A stretch of DNA of 64,000 nucleotides from Jatrophihabitans sp. GAS493 (lineage in GTDB: Bacteria; Actinomycetota; Actinomycetes; Mycobacteriales; Jatrophihabitantaceae), in NCBI RefSeq assembly GCF_900230215.1, contig NZ_LT907982.1:1674001-1738000 (forward strand), in the 5' to 3' direction. The position numbers and the translations under genes are program-made. Positions 1-8,675 of this stretch are shown piece by piece (within the stretch, counting starts at the first letter, position 1; each line of letters opens with the position of its first letter). The notes beneath the pieces were generated by a model that was not told the origin of the DNA, ran no database searches, and worked only from the letters and a program-made list of their open reading frames with translations.

Positions 1-868
1 ACATCGCTAACCACCTCGCCGATATTTACGGCACCGACGTCTCTCGGGAGTTGGTGTCGAAGGTGGCCGACGCGGTTATCTCAGAGATGCAGGAGTGGCA
101 AATCGCGACCGCTCGATGCGGTGTATCCGGTGGTGCTGATCGATGCGATCCTGTTGAAAGTCCGCGACGGCCAAGTCGCCAACCGCCCGGTATATGTGGC
201 GATGGGCATCACTCTGGACGGGCAACGTGACGTGCTCGGTATGTGGGTCGGCCCATCCGGTGGCGAAGATGCGAAGCAGTGGATGAACCTGCTGTCGGAG
301 CTTCGTAATCGTGGGATCCTCGACGTGTGCATCGTGTGCTGCGACGGGTTGAAGGGCCTGCCCGACGCGATCACCGCGACCTGGCCGCATGCGGTCGTGC
401 AAGACATGCGTGTGCACTTGGTCCGCAACAGCCTGCGGTATGCCGCGAAGGCCGACTGGGCCAAGATCACCGGCGAATTTGAAGACGATCTACACCGCAG
501 CGACCGTTACCGCCGCCGAAGAACGCTTCGCCGAGTTCGCTGAACGCTGGCAGACCAAGTACCCGGCGATGATCGGGATGTGGCAACGGTCGTGGACGGA
601 GTTCACCCCGCTTCCTCGACTTCCCCGTCGAGATCCGGAAACTGCTCTACACCACCAACGGCATCGAATCGCTGGACGCGAGGTTCCGGCAGGCGACCCG
701 CCGACGTGGGCACTTCCGCAACGAGGAAGCCGCACTGAAGGTCCTGTACCTCACCGTCAAGGAACGCCGACCCCAACCGGGGCCAACCCCACCGGCCAGA
801 CCAACGGCTGGAAATCCATCCTGCACACCCTGGCAATGACCTACGGCGACCGCCTCGGAACCAACTAG
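1..868 (+). pseudogene. IS256-family (mutator) transposase, frameshifted and 5'-truncated by window edge
   Basis: Translations of three frames join into one IS256-type DDE transposase. Frame 3 (from base 3) reads IANHLADIYGTDVSRELV and related text. Near base 100 the reading moves to frame 1, with VYPVVLIDAILLKVRDGQVA and later CIVCCDGLKGLPDAI, which carry the first two catalytic Asp contexts. Near base 480 it moves to frame 2 (TIYTAATVTAAEERFAEFAE). A further shift near 610 is needed to read a FPVEIRKLLYTTNGIESL-like segment, and the last shift, near 770, restores TNGWKSILHTLAMTYGDR before the stop at 866-868. Four frame changes mean it cannot make an active transposase. The 5' part lies outside the window. 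Family assignment is confident; whether some frame changes are assembly errors cannot be told. Confidence 0.88.
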
Positions 869-880
869 CCATGACGCCTT

Positions 881-902
881 GCACAGAAAATCTGACAGAC
901 CA
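881..902. mobile_element. possible right terminal region of the IS256-type element
   Basis: Just after the transposase stop there is an AT-richer stretch containing GCACAGAAAATCTGACAGAC. IS256-type elements of actinobacteria usually end a short distance after the transposase stop in sequence of this character. The left inverted repeat is outside the window, so the terminus cannot be confirmed and no target duplication can be checked. Confidence 0.3.
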
Positions 903-1126
903 GGTCGCGGCGGTGGCGGGGTCCCGCGCATCGCCACCGCAGCCGAGGTCGTAGGTCTGCCAGGTGGACCCGCGTATCCGCAATCCCTATAAGGGGATCC
1001 GGCAGTGCCTTGCGGTGGGATGCGTTCACTAGACGGTTTGAACGCGGCGCGGGCTCTGCGCCGTGAGGGTGAGGACAGATAGATCGCCGGTGACATGGGG
1101 CCGCACTATTGAGACAGGACATCGAG

Positions 1127-1942
1127 ATGACGAGGAAACGATCCCATGCCGGGGTGTTGCGGTCGGCCAGACGGGCGGCGGCAGCGGGTTTGGCTGTTGT
1201 TGTCGGAGCAGTTGGCTTCGGTACGGGTATCGCCCACGCCGACCCATCATCGTTCAGCCCCGGCGGGTGGAGTGGCTACGTGGCTTGGGGAGGGCCGTAC
1301 ACATCGGCGGCGGCGGATTTCATCGTGCCGGTCGGGGTCTGTTCGCCCGGGCAGAGTGGGGGGATGGCAAATGCCTACTGGGTAGGCATCCAAGGCGACA
1401 ACGGCGGAGGCGGCGCCGCTGCGATTGTCCAGACCGGCTTTGGCCTTGGCTGCAACGACGGTCAGCCCGAGTATTACGCCCTGCATGCCGACTCAGTAGG
1501 CAATTGGATCTTCAGTCCCGAGCCAGTGCGGCCCGGCGACCTCATTCATGCCTCCGTGTCGTGTGATACCAGCGACATCTGCTGGGAGGACCTCGTCAAC
1601 GAAACCCAGAACTGGTGGAATAACACGACCGTGCAGGTGCCCGGGGGATTCTCCACGTACGTCGCCGCGGTCGCTGCCGAATCGTATAACGGGGGCATCA
1701 ATGACTTCCCCGTACAGGTGAGCAACGCGAGGATCAACGGCGTGCCGATCGCTTGGTCCGCACCTCAAGCCAATGAAGAGACGCCAAGCCTCTACGGCGG
1801 GACCGCTGGCATAGATCCCAGCCCGCTCGACTCGACCGGGATGGGTTTCTACTTCTACTGGAATGGTGTGCCTGGTCTGAGCCCAGGCGTGAGCCCAACC
1901 CAGTACCTGGAGCCCCGGAACAACGGGCTGCCTCCGGCTTGA
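1127..1942 (+). CDS. secreted glutamic (G1/eqolisin-like) peptidase family protein
   Basis: Predicted 271-aa exported protein. The N-terminus MTRKRSHAGVLRSARRAAAA is basic, followed by a hydrophobic stretch and an AHA-DP signal-peptidase site after about residue 38. The mature part resembles fungal scytalidoglutamic peptidase: WSGYVAWGGPYTSAAADFIVP, then YWVGIQGD, then AAIVQTGFG. The Gln of IVQTG (about Q102) aligns with catalytic Q53, and AAVAAESY places Glu (about E185) at the position of catalytic E136. Four cysteines could form disulfides. I chose ATG 1127 because AGGA lies nine bases upstream; an in-frame TTG at 1109 is the alternative. The gene stands alone between an IS remnant and the catabolic cluster and has no copy of the cluster dyad. 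Family membership is by remembered motif only, and peptidase activity is inferred. Confidence 0.62.
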   Translation: MTRKRSHAGVLRSARRAAAAGLAVVVGAVGFGTGIAHADPSSFSPGGWSGYVAWGGPYTSAAADFIVPVGVCSPGQSGGMANAYWVGIQGDNGGGGAAAIVQTGFGLGCNDGQPEYYALHADSVGNWIFSPEPVRPGDLIHASVSCDTSDICWEDLVNETQNWWNNTTVQVPGGFSTYVAAVAAESYNGGINDFPVQVSNARINGVPIAWSAPQANEETPSLYGGTAGIDPSPLDSTGMGFYFYWNGVPGLSPGVSPTQYLEPRNNGLPPA

Positions 1943-2333
1943 CGTGGTCGTCGTTGGACGGCGTCAAGCCGACTCGCGGTCCGTTGAGGTCAACGGGGTG
2001 CGTCAGCCGTGGCCACCTGGTTGTCGGTAAGGGTGCTTCGTAAGTTCGACATCAGTGGCTGACAGGTGCGTATAGACCCACAACCCACCGAAGCCCGCGG
2101 CGCAGCGGCAGGTACAGCAGGTACAGCCCCCCGTATCTGCTGGGATACGGCGTTCCTTCGGCTAGTTCGGGACGTGTGCTTGGGTGCGCGATGAGCCGCG
2201 GCGTTGAGTTTGGCGGTTCTCGGTCGAGCTGAGGCGGTGCGTTGCGTTGGTCGAGGAATACACCGGAATCGGAAGCGTAGACATCGTTGGGTTTGAAGCG
2301 ATCCACGCCTGCACAGGCAGCCACTTGTTGGGG

Positions 2334-2364
2334 TTGACAGGTGGTGTGAGTGACGCGATAGTAT
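2334..2364 (+). promoter_or_regulatory. sigma70-type promoter, TTGACA-N19-TAGTAT
   Basis: TTGACA at 2334-2339 and TAGTAT at 2359-2364; the 19-base spacer is slightly long. Transcription would begin near 2371, inside the adjacent dyad, so a bound repressor would block it. Drives the LLM gene at 2459. Confidence 0.5.
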
Positions 2365-2365
2365 G

Positions 2366-2381
2366 CCAACCAACCGGTTGG
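2366..2381. promoter_or_regulatory. cluster dyad operator 1
   Basis: CCAACCAACCGGTTGG fits YCRAC-YRNNYR-GTYRR and contains the perfect inner palindrome CCAACCGGTTGG. It lies directly after the -10 box of the promoter for the LLM gene at 2459. Confidence 0.7.
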
Positions 2382-2458
2382 GTTCCCGTGCGGGCTTGGT
2401 GAGAGGGTGTCATGCGTCGTACGTGCCTTGCCGTTGCGGTCGCGATTGGGGTGTGGTT

Positions 2459-3517
2459 ATGACGGCGGTTTCGGCGTGGGCCGGTTCGAAATCAGGGGAT
2501 GGGTCTGGTTCGTCGTCGTCGGATGCTGAGCAGATTGTCGGGGCCTCTCGCCGCCCATCCAAACCGCAGCTTTCAATTGGGCTGAGGAACTTCGCTTCCA
2601 CCGCCCCCGCCGATTGGCGGCATATCCTTGATCAAGCGCGCGCGGCGGATCTGGCCGGAGTCGATCGGATCTTTGTCCCTGACCACCTGGCCTTCGGCAG
2701 CGATCTCACGGGATATAGCAAGCCTGGTCAAGGTGGCGTTGTCGGAGGAGTCCAACCCACAGAGGCCGACGGTGAATGGCTTGATTCGCTTACGATCCTC
2801 GGCGCCATCGCGGCTGTGACGGACCGAGTACGTCTTGCGACGAACATATTGGTTGCGCCCTTGCGCGGTGCCGTCGTTCTGGCGAAGGTCGCTTCGACAA
2901 TTGACGTGATCTCCCACGGTCGTTTCGATCTTGGCGTCGGGATCGGCTGGCAGAAGGCCGAGTATCGCGCGGTCGGCGTGGAGTTCTCGGAACGTGGACG
3001 CGTCTTGGACGAGACTCTCGCGGCTTGCCGCGATCTGTGGACTTCCCGCGAAGCCTCCTACATCGCCAAGGACTTCTCGCTGGACGGCATTCATATGATG
3101 CCGAAACCCGTTCGCCCCGATGGGGTTCCAGTGTGGATTGGTGGGCGGCCAATTCCTGCCACGGCACGGCGGCTCGTTCGATATGGGACCGGCTGGATTC
3201 CGTGGGGAGTGACGAGTGAGTCATTCGGCGAGGCAGCGCAAGAAATGCGGCGGCTAGTAGAAGACGAGGGCGGCGACTTCGGCACACTGCAGATCGCTCT
3301 CGGGCTGCCCACTGTCGTGTCAGCGTCCACCGGTGGTCTGGATCTCCCGGCAATGTTCGAACCGGTCCCTGACCTCGTGCAGCTCGGCGTCTCCGATTTC
3401 CGGACCATGGTGCGAATACCTCACGACGCAGAAGCGGCACGATCGTCGTTCGAGGATCTTCTCGCCGAATTCGAGCGGGCACTCCCGAGCGGAGAGAAAG
3501 CAGACGAAGCGCTGTAG
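2459..3517 (+). CDS. LLM-class (F420-dependent type) flavin oxidoreductase
   Basis: 352-aa luciferase-like monooxygenase TIM-barrel protein. Motifs: SIGLRNFAS near the start, GVDRIFVPDHL, TDRVRLATNILVAPLR, and GRFDLGVGIGWQ, the usual LLM signature. PVWIGGR lies further on, and the C-terminal part has the LGVSDFRTM segment seen in F420-type members. ATG 2459 is used because the longer reading begins inside the operator; the about 35 residues before SIGLRNF are Ser/Gly-rich and may be a poorly conserved extension. Such enzymes oxidise or reduce small organic substrates with F420 or FMN, and the substrate is unknown here. First gene of the dyad-controlled cluster, convergent with the crotonase at 3771. 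Confidence 0.82.
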   Translation: MTAVSAWAGSKSGDGSGSSSSDAEQIVGASRRPSKPQLSIGLRNFASTAPADWRHILDQARAADLAGVDRIFVPDHLAFGSDLTGYSKPGQGGVVGGVQPTEADGEWLDSLTILGAIAAVTDRVRLATNILVAPLRGAVVLAKVASTIDVISHGRFDLGVGIGWQKAEYRAVGVEFSERGRVLDETLAACRDLWTSREASYIAKDFSLDGIHMMPKPVRPDGVPVWIGGRPIPATARRLVRYGTGWIPWGVTSESFGEAAQEMRRLVEDEGGDFGTLQIALGLPTVVSASTGGLDLPAMFEPVPDLVQLGVSDFRTMVRIPHDAEAARSSFEDLLAEFERALPSGEKADEAL

Positions 3518-3770
3518 CGCGCTCCACCGTCTGGAGCGATCGCGTGTCCTGATTGGGCACACGGCCCGGGTAACCGAACGATAGACGATTGTTGGTAGTA
3601 GACGCGTCCACGTGGCGGACCTCGCCCCTTGATCGGGGGCCCGTCGTCACCCGAAACCAGATCGGAAACGGGCACCTGCAGTTACCCGACGTGTCTAGGG
3701 CACGACCGGCGCCGCGCTCGATCGCGAGCGCGACAGCCGCCAGGCCCGGCCGATGCCGTGGCGCTGCTCT

Positions 3771-4532
3771 CTAGCGGCCCTGCCAGGACGGCCGGCGCTT
3801 CTCTGCGAAGGCCAGTGCTCCTTCGGAAGCGTCCGCGCTACTGAAGATCGGTGCGTAGATTCTCTTCGACTCTTCCCAGCCCTCGTCCATGCTCCAGTCA
3901 CTCGCCCGCCGCACGATCTCGCGGGACGCGGCAACGGCCAGTGGACCATTGGCGGTAATTCTCTTCGCCAGAGCGAGCGCGCCGTCGAGGGCCCCGCCGG
4001 CGGGCGTGACGGAGTTGATAAGCCCGATGCGCAGGGCGTCGGCGGCGGAGATCGGATCACCGGTGAGAGCGAGCTCCATGGCCACCGCCTGGGGAATGCG
4101 TCGGGGCAGGCGGAGCAGGCCGCCACCGGCAGCGACGAGACCGCGTTTGACCTCGGGAATGCCGAAGATCGAATCTTCGGCGGCGACGATCAGGTCACAG
4201 GCGAGCGCGATCTCGCAGCCACCCGCTAGAGCCGGGCCCTCGACCGCGGCGATGAGCGGCTTCTGGGTGGGGGTTTGCGTGAAACCGAGCATGCCGCGTG
4301 TCTCATCCGCGACCTTTTCGCCGGCTAAGAAGGCCTTAAGGTCCATCCCGGCGCTGAAGAAGCCACCGGCGCCGGTGATGATGCCGACGACGAGGTCACT
4401 CCGGGCATCGAGTTCATCGATCGCCGCGGTTGCAGCGTCGGAGACGGCACGGTTGACCGCGTTCCGAGACTCGGGACGGTTGATCGTGATGATCGCAATA
4501 CCGTCGCGATGCTCAACGAGGACATCGCCCAT
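3771..4532 (-). CDS. enoyl-CoA hydratase (crotonase), both catalytic Glu present
   Basis: 253-aa crotonase. The oxyanion-hole region reads ITGAGGFFSAGMDLKAF. LAGGCEIALACDL and FGIPEVKRGL keep both glutamates that act as general acid/base in enoyl-CoA hydratases (rat E144 and E164 positions). The C-terminus EKRRPSWQGR is typical. It should hydrate 2-enoyl-CoAs in beta-oxidation. Start at 4532 is supported by GGGGAGAG just upstream. Dyad 2 (4610-4625) lies upstream together with TACGTT, a possible -10 box on the minus strand. Convergent with the LLM gene; about 250 bases between the two ends show no clear terminator. Confidence 0.88.
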   Translation of the reverse strand: MGDVLVEHRDGIAIITINRPESRNAVNRAVSDAATAAIDELDARSDLVVGIITGAGGFFSAGMDLKAFLAGEKVADETRGMLGFTQTPTQKPLIAAVEGPALAGGCEIALACDLIVAAEDSIFGIPEVKRGLVAAGGGLLRLPRRIPQAVAMELALTGDPISAADALRIGLINSVTPAGGALDGALALAKRITANGPLAVAASREIVRRASDWSMDEGWEESKRIYAPIFSSADASEGALAFAEKRRPSWQGR

Positions 4533-4609
4533 CCGCTCTCCCCTAGTTAACGGCCCTCCACTCGTCATCGATTGACGAACCACCGGCCAGCGAAACGTGA
4601 AACGTATAA

Positions 4610-4625
4610 CCAACCGTACAGTTGG
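4610..4625. promoter_or_regulatory. cluster dyad operator 2
   Basis: CCAACCGTACAGTTGG, a perfect CCAAC-N6-GTTGG site. Located about 80 bases upstream of the crotonase start at 4532 (minus strand), with TATACGTT directly downstream on that strand as a likely -10 region. Confidence 0.75.
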
Positions 4626-4666
4626 CTAGAAACGCAGTCAAGGCGAGTGGCGGCTAACGCTTCCCG

Positions 4667-5416
4667 CTAGCGCGGCCGTGGTGGACGCTTCGGCCAGAGG
4701 TTGCCGGCCTCGATTGCCTTGGGCAGCACGAGCAGGCATTCGCTCTCGGTCGTCACGTTCCCCTCAGGGTCATACACGGTGGCCTTTAGCCGGCGCTTGG
4801 CGCCGTCAATGCTCTCCAGCCAGGCTCTCATTCCGACGGTGCCCAGGGGAGTGGGTCGCCGGTAATTCACCACAAGATTCACCGTCATCGCCGGCATTCC
4901 CGCAGCCGCAGCCGCTTCGGTGAAGAGCTGGTCGAGAAGCAACGCAAGAACACCGCCATGCACCAATCCCGGGGGACCCTCATACAAGGGACCGAGTTCG
5001 AGCTCGGCGTAGGCGTCCTTCTCGCCCCAGAACATTGCGTTTTCACCCAATGCGGCGGCGAACGGGTTGCGCAGTCCCAGGACGGGGTTGCCATGTTCGC
5101 GGGCGCCGCCGTCATGACCGAGTTCGAGGCCGAAGCTCGCCGCGCGGGCCCGGACGAGCAGGCGGGCGGTGATGCTTTCGATCTGGGCGGTGACCACACG
5201 CACCAGGTCGGGATCGACCTCGGTGCGCAACTGAGCCTCATTCAGCCCGCGGACCGCCTGCGTCAGTGCGCCATAGACCTCGTCCTGCTCCCGCAGGGCA
5301 TCCGGGGTCAACGTGGTCGGCCGGTACACGGGCACGAGGCCGTCGTTGACCCCGTTCGAGGGCTCGGCGTTCGCGCCGCTCCGGACGTCGAGTTTCTGCG
5401 TCATCGGCTCACTCAT
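4667..5416 (-). CDS. PaaI-like hotdog thioesterase
   Basis: 249-aa protein whose C-terminal two thirds form one hotdog domain: GLVHGGVLALLLDQLF is the PaaI/4HBT active-site helix, followed by VNLVVNYRRPTPLG and the ESIDGAKRRLKATVYDPEGN strand pair. The N-terminal 100 residues are helical and of unknown role. Likely hydrolyses acyl-CoA and so frees CoA from dead-end intermediates. ATG 5416 is only six bases after TACGAT (5423-5428, minus strand), the expected distance for a leaderless transcript. It is divergent from the NMO-like gene and shares dyad 3 with it. Confidence 0.82.
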   Translation of the reverse strand: MSEPMTQKLDVRSGANAEPSNGVNDGLVPVYRPTTLTPDALREQDEVYGALTQAVRGLNEAQLRTEVDPDLVRVVTAQIESITARLLVRARAASFGLELGHDGGAREHGNPVLGLRNPFAAALGENAMFWGEKDAYAELELGPLYEGPPGLVHGGVLALLLDQLFTEAAAAAGMPAMTVNLVVNYRRPTPLGTVGMRAWLESIDGAKRRLKATVYDPEGNVTTESECLLVLPKAIEAGNLWPKRPPRPR

Positions 5417-5422
5417 CGGTGC

Positions 5423-5428
5423 ATCGTA
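5423..5428 (-). promoter_or_regulatory. -10 box TACGAT for a leaderless thioesterase transcript
   Basis: On the minus strand TACGAT is followed by six bases and then ATG 5416. This matches the TANNNT to +1 distance of actinobacterial leaderless genes. The dyad at 5430-5445 lies immediately upstream, over the spacer. No clear -35 box is visible. Confidence 0.5.
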
Positions 5429-5429
5429 A

Positions 5430-5441
5430 CCGACCAAGCGG

Positions 5442-5445
<4 letters not shown>
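5430..5445. promoter_or_regulatory. cluster dyad operator 3
   Basis: CCGACCAAGCGGTTGA, an imperfect site that still fits YCRAC-YRNNYR-GTYRR. It sits between divergent genes (thioesterase 5416 minus, NMO 5504 plus) and overlaps the promoter elements of both. Confidence 0.65.
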
Positions 5446-6481
<1,036 letters not shown>

Positions 6482-6492
6482 GAGGGGCGACC

Positions 6493-7638
6493 ATGGACTA
6501 CGACCTGGGCGAATCGGCCGCCGCGCTGCGTGCGCGGTTGCGTCACATACTCGCCGACCTGCTGCCGGAAGGATGGGCCGGTCCATTCAAGAGCGATCCT
6601 GCCGTGCAGAAAGTGACCCGAAACGTCTGCGAACGTCTGGGTGCTGAGCGGCTTCTCACGATCAGCTGGCCGCAGGAGTATGGCGGTGCTGCCGCCAGCG
6701 AATGGGAACAGGCCGTGTTGCGCGAAGAGATGTGGGCGCATTTCGAGCCCCGAGGTGCGCAGTACATGGGGTTGAGCTGGGTGGGACCGACAATCATGCA
6801 CTTCGGCACCCCGGAGCAGAAAGCGCAGCATCTTCCGCCGATCGCCAGTGGGCAGGTGATCTGGGCCCAGGGCTTCAGTGAACCGGAGTCCGGAAGTGAT
6901 CTCGGTTCGCTGTCTCTGGCGGCGACGCCCGACGGTGACGGGTGGTGCCTGAACGGCCAGAAGATATGGACGTCGTATGCGAACATCGCGGACTGGTACT
7001 TCGTCGCGGCCCGCACCAGCCGAGCTGAAGGCGTCAAGACGGACGGCATTTCGATCTTCATCATCCCCATGTCGCGTACGGGCGTCACCGTGCGGCCGAT
7101 CGATTCGATGATGGGAGAGCAACACCTCAACGAGGTCTTCTTCGATGACGTTCGGGTCGAGCGTGCCGAACTGCTCGGCAAACTCAATCGAGGCTGGGAC
7201 GTCATCAAGTACGTGCTCGGACACGAGCGTATCGGCATCCCGCGCTACGCTCGCGACGAGCGCGTGTTGTCTGCGCTAGCTGAGGTAGACGACGTGAGCC
7301 AAGGTGCCTGCGGGGTGGCGTTCGCCCGTGCCTTGGTGCACGCGCGGACAGCGCGGTTACTGAACTATCGTGCGGTATCCGAGCGGGAGCGCGGGACACT
7401 GACCGACCTGCACGCGTCGACCGCGCGCATCGCGTCGATCCTGCTCGATCAGGAAGTCGCAGAACTCGCCCTCGACACGGTCGGGGCCGCCGCGCTGGCC
7501 CCCGATCCACGAGCTGGTGTGCTCGGCCTGATCGAAGACGTATTCCGGTACTCGCGTTCTGCGACGATCGCATCTGGAACCATCGAGGTGCAGCGCATGA
7601 TCGTCGCCCGGGCCCGCATGGCGCAGGTGAGCTCGTGA
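6493..7638 (+). CDS. acyl-CoA dehydrogenase, large subunit of pair A
   Basis: 381-aa FAD-dependent ACAD. Domains in order: N-terminal helices, middle beta domain with QGFSEPESGSDLGSL and LNGQKIWTSYA (FAD and substrate contacts), then C-terminal helices. The medium-chain-type Glu of YEGT is replaced (IASGTIEVQ); instead GHERIG carries a Glu where isovaleryl- and long-chain-type ACADs have their catalytic base. Start follows AGGAGGGG. The next gene overlaps by four bases and encodes a smaller ACAD-like protein lacking this Glu, as in mycobacterial heteromeric FadE pairs (FadE26/27, FadE28/29). Likely introduces an alpha-beta double bond into a bulky acyl-CoA; substrate unknown. Confidence 0.88.
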   Translation: MDYDLGESAAALRARLRHILADLLPEGWAGPFKSDPAVQKVTRNVCERLGAERLLTISWPQEYGGAAASEWEQAVLREEMWAHFEPRGAQYMGLSWVGPTIMHFGTPEQKAQHLPPIASGQVIWAQGFSEPESGSDLGSLSLAATPDGDGWCLNGQKIWTSYANIADWYFVAARTSRAEGVKTDGISIFIIPMSRTGVTVRPIDSMMGEQHLNEVFFDDVRVERAELLGKLNRGWDVIKYVLGHERIGIPRYARDERVLSALAEVDDVSQGACGVAFARALVHARTARLLNYRAVSERERGTLTDLHASTARIASILLDQEVAELALDTVGAAALAPDPRAGVLGLIEDVFRYSRSATIASGTIEVQRMIVARARMAQVSS

Positions 7639-8573
7639 ACCGGGAATGGCCCGCGGCAGCGCGTGAGCTCGAGCTCGGGCTTCGCGACGCCCTCGACGAT
7701 CTCGGGGCTGTGAATCTTGCTCGGGCAGCCGAAGCCGACCCGACCATCCGAGAAAAGCAGCTCAAACCGGCACTAGAAGCTCAGGGCGTTCTCGAGCTAG
7801 ACCCCTTTGGCGACGAAGACGAAGCCGCCGCGGCGGTCCTGGCAGCTCGCGCCCTCGGTGCGGTGATGGCGCCCTGGCCCATCGCTGCCACCCTCGCAGC
7901 ACAGCGGCTTGATGCCGACGCCCTCTATGTGGTCGATGGGGCGGTCAGGCATTTGGAGCATGCCAACCTGGCCACCTCGGCTATTGCGGTGGGATTTGAC
8001 GGAGCGGGCGCGAGAATCTGCGTGTCAGGGGACAATGCGTCGGCACGACTCGATCCGTTCGGAACTCCCGTCACGCTCGGCGATCCCGCTCAGGTCGACG
8101 CGTCGGCGGTGAAGATGCGTCTCGTGCTCGACGCCTTCTACGCCAGCGGGGCCATGAATACTGCGACGAGTCTCGCGGCGCGGTACGCGCTCGATCGACG
8201 GCAGTTCGGCAAGTCGATCGGCCAGTTCGGAGAGATTCGCTGGCGCCTGGCCGACATGACGGTGGCCAATGACGGTCTCGGCGAACTCGCGGCGTTCACC
8301 TGGTACTTGCTTCGGTCCGGCACCGCGACGACAGCCGACGTGCTGGCGCTGCGCGTGGGCATGCTCGAGACGATCGATACCGTGCTGAAGAACGGTCATC
8401 AGATATTTGGCGCAATCGGCCTCTGCGAGGAACACGACCTCGTTGTGATCGACCGACACATCACCTCGCTGCGGGTCCGCCCCGCTGGCGCCACCCGTAC
8501 GGCCGAACTGTTGCTCGAAGCGATCAACAAGGTGGGCTTTGACGCCATCTACCCGGTGCCGGCTCGCCGCTGA
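7635..8573 (+). CDS. acyl-CoA dehydrogenase-like small subunit of pair A
   Basis: 312-aa ACAD family protein, shorter than the usual about 380. The FAD-binding RRQFGKSIGQFGEIRWRLAD segment is kept. At the helix-G position LVLDAFYASG has no Glu, and no YEGT Glu is seen at the C-terminus, so it is probably the non-catalytic partner. GTG start overlaps the large-subunit stop (GTGA), pointing to translational coupling and a 1:1 complex. The N-terminal domain is degenerate in sequence. A 102-base gap separates it from the ligase at 8676. Confidence 0.83.
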   Translation: MNREWPAAARELELGLRDALDDLGAVNLARAAEADPTIREKQLKPALEAQGVLELDPFGDEDEAAAAVLAARALGAVMAPWPIAATLAAQRLDADALYVVDGAVRHLEHANLATSAIAVGFDGAGARICVSGDNASARLDPFGTPVTLGDPAQVDASAVKMRLVLDAFYASGAMNTATSLAARYALDRRQFGKSIGQFGEIRWRLADMTVANDGLGELAAFTWYLLRSGTATTADVLALRVGMLETIDTVLKNGHQIFGAIGLCEEHDLVVIDRHITSLRVRPAGATRTAELLLEAINKVGFDAIYPVPARR

Positions 8574-8675
8574 CATGCGTCGCGCAATGAGAACCGGCGA
8601 ACGCAGACGCCTGTCGATACCGGTGGCCAGGTCCGCGACGCGAACCAGCCAATCGATCGGATGGAGACGCGAGTA

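Larger units (their letters stand above)
1943..2458. other. intergenic region with promoter and operator near its right end
   Basis: No convincing coding sequence was seen in these 516 bases. The first 390 bases show nothing recognisable. The last part holds a TTGACA/TAGTAT promoter and the first copy of the cluster dyad (listed separately), followed by a roughly 85-base leader before the LLM oxidoreductase gene. Confidence 0.6.

Noticed and set aside
3518-3770. Possible small gene or terminator between the convergent LLM and crotonase genes
   Set aside because: No frame shows a ribosome-binding site or recognisable product, and no stable inverted repeat stood out.
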